DNA of 64,000 nt from Candidatus Methylospira mobilis (GTDB taxonomy: Bacteria; Pseudomonadota; Gammaproteobacteria; Methylococcales; Methylococcaceae). A program made the position numbers and the translations under genes. Under the pieces are notes generated by a model, which was given only the letters and a program-made list of their open reading frames with translations, searched no databases and was not told the origin of the DNA. Of this stretch, positions 63,423-64,000 are shown piece after piece; positions within the stretch are counted from its first letter, which is position 1, and the number at the start of each line of letters is the position of its first letter. The DNA is taken from contig NZ_CP044205.1 of the NCBI RefSeq assembly GCF_009498235.1, positions 23,716 through 87,715 on the forward strand. Direction: 5' to 3'.

Positions 63423-63523
63423 TAACGGGTTGATGCGGTCGGCAAGAAGGTATTTATTGTAACGATATCTTCTTGCGCTGCTTTCAGTATGCGGGCATAA
63501 ACAATATATTAACTTACAACGCT

Positions 63524-64000
63524 ATGAGTAACCTTCTGTCACGAGTCCGCTGGTCCATGGGGCAGGCGTTATTGCCTGGGCATTTGAGCGCGCTGGAGGA
63601 ATCGGCGTTGGCGGACTCCACGTTACGATTCCGTATTCATGGTCTGCCATATTATGGTTTGGCGGCATTGCGCTGGAATGAGGCCCTGCTAAGCGAGGGT
63701 GTTTTATCGCTGGAAGCAATGACGCTGATATTGCCGTCCGGACTGTTGCTGGAGTTAAAGGGAAATGCACAAATCTCACCGCTGAATCTCAATGTGCCTG
63801 GCGCCACTTTGTTACCGGTGTATTTGCATGTGCGCGGCACTGCCGAAAATGCGGCGTGGGACGATGAACGCCCGACATTTGAGCGTGACGGAGTGACTTG
63901 CTGGATGTGGTCGCTTAAATTATCGAGCGAACAGGAAAGTCCCGATACGCTGGAAAGTTTTCGTTTGGCTGAATTTGAAAAACGGCCGGATGGTGCGTGG
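63524..64000 (+). CDS. tssK: Type VI secretion baseplate subunit, 5' part
   Basis: 159 codons open to the window end. MSNLLSRVRWSMGQALLPGHLSALEESALADSTLRFRIHGLPYYGLAALRWNEALLSEGVLSLEAMTLILPSGLLLEL corresponds to the TssK N-terminal shell domain (W..GQ.L.P.H...LE, then the YGL..L..N...L..G...L). TssK links the baseplate to the membrane complex. About 100 bases after the preceding gene, with no strong Shine-Dalgarno seen. Confidence 0.85.
   Translation, partial: MSNLLSRVRWSMGQALLPGHLSALEESALADSTLRFRIHGLPYYGLAALRWNEALLSEGVLSLEAMTLILPSGLLLELKGNAQISPLNLNVPGATLLPVYLHVRGTAENAAWDDERPTFERDGVTCWMWSLKLSSEQESPDTLESFRLAEFEKRPDGAW

Noticed and set aside
1..64000. tRNA, rRNA, CRISPR array, phage or plasmid origin
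   Set aside because: None could be recognised by eye; no integrase or replication gene was found.

Overview
The window looks like the chromosome of a gammaproteobacterial methylotroph, most likely a type I methanotroph (Methylococcales). The strongest clue is a ribulose monophosphate (RuMP) cluster at 44.6-55.3 kb with two hexulose-6-phosphate synthases, a phosphohexuloisomerase, transaldolase, transketolase, aldolase and ribose-5-phosphate isomerase. A bacteriohemerythrin, a two-gene bacterioferritin and an AHL quorum-sensing locus fit the same picture. No methane monooxygenase, methanol dehydrogenase, RuBisCO, rRNA or tRNA gene was seen, so the lineage is an inference.

Layout. 0-8.8 kb: 3' portion missing aldehyde dehydrogenase, NAD-malic enzyme, DegQ-type protease, paired bacterioferritins, a luxI / DUF4902-like / luxR quorum-sensing locus with two matching operator palindromes, and an MFS transporter. 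8.8-21 kb: an oligopeptide-type permease plus binding protein, hemerythrin, a frameshifted CZB-domain protein, a rhodanese-fused CoA-disulfide reductase, and a TolC-MFP-RND efflux operon. 21-33.4 kb (minus strand): a 174-bp MITE-like element with an 8-bp target duplication; a cytochrome bd operon (cydP-like, cydA, broken cydB, cydX); sulfide:quinone oxidoreductase; PsiE; an EAL-CZB protein; a Met/Gly-rich multicopper oxidase; a five-heme protein that joins a triheme dehydrogenase-type cytochrome to a thiosulfate dehydrogenase (TsdA) module; a lipoprotein and a half-size TSUP (TauE/SafE) permease. This stretch suggests reduced-sulfur oxidation feeding a quinol oxidase.

33.8-38.2 kb: beta-carbonic anhydrase, then a cobalamin riboswitch with its own terminator controlling btuB, btuM, a DUF5522 protein and an uncharacterised protein. 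38.2-44.5 kb: a probable zinc-starvation (Zur) regulon: ZnuD-like TonB receptor, COG0523 GTPase, a 30-residue translationally coupled membrane peptide and a degraded DUF1826 gene; beyond a second MITE lies a secreted coiled coil with histidine at nearly every seventh residue. REP-like inverted repeats are interspersed here.

44.6-55.3 kb: fabI, then tkt-fba-cbbY-prk-rpiA-tal-hxlA-hxlB-hxlA2-HAD phosphatase. Phosphoribulokinase and CbbY are Calvin-cycle proteins embedded among RuMP genes. 55.3-58.9 kb: hybrid sensor kinase and an AraC-type response regulator. 58.9-60.7 kb: gene-poor, with a broken subtilase gene and a 44-bp tandem repeat. 60.7 kb to the end: start of a type VI secretion cluster (tssB, tssC, an unrecognised 188-residue protein in the usual Hcp position, and 5' part of tssK).

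Several genes are interrupted (cydB, CZB, DUF1826, subtilase, a multicopper-oxidase 5' remnant). Some may be sequence errors and others clearly are decay.
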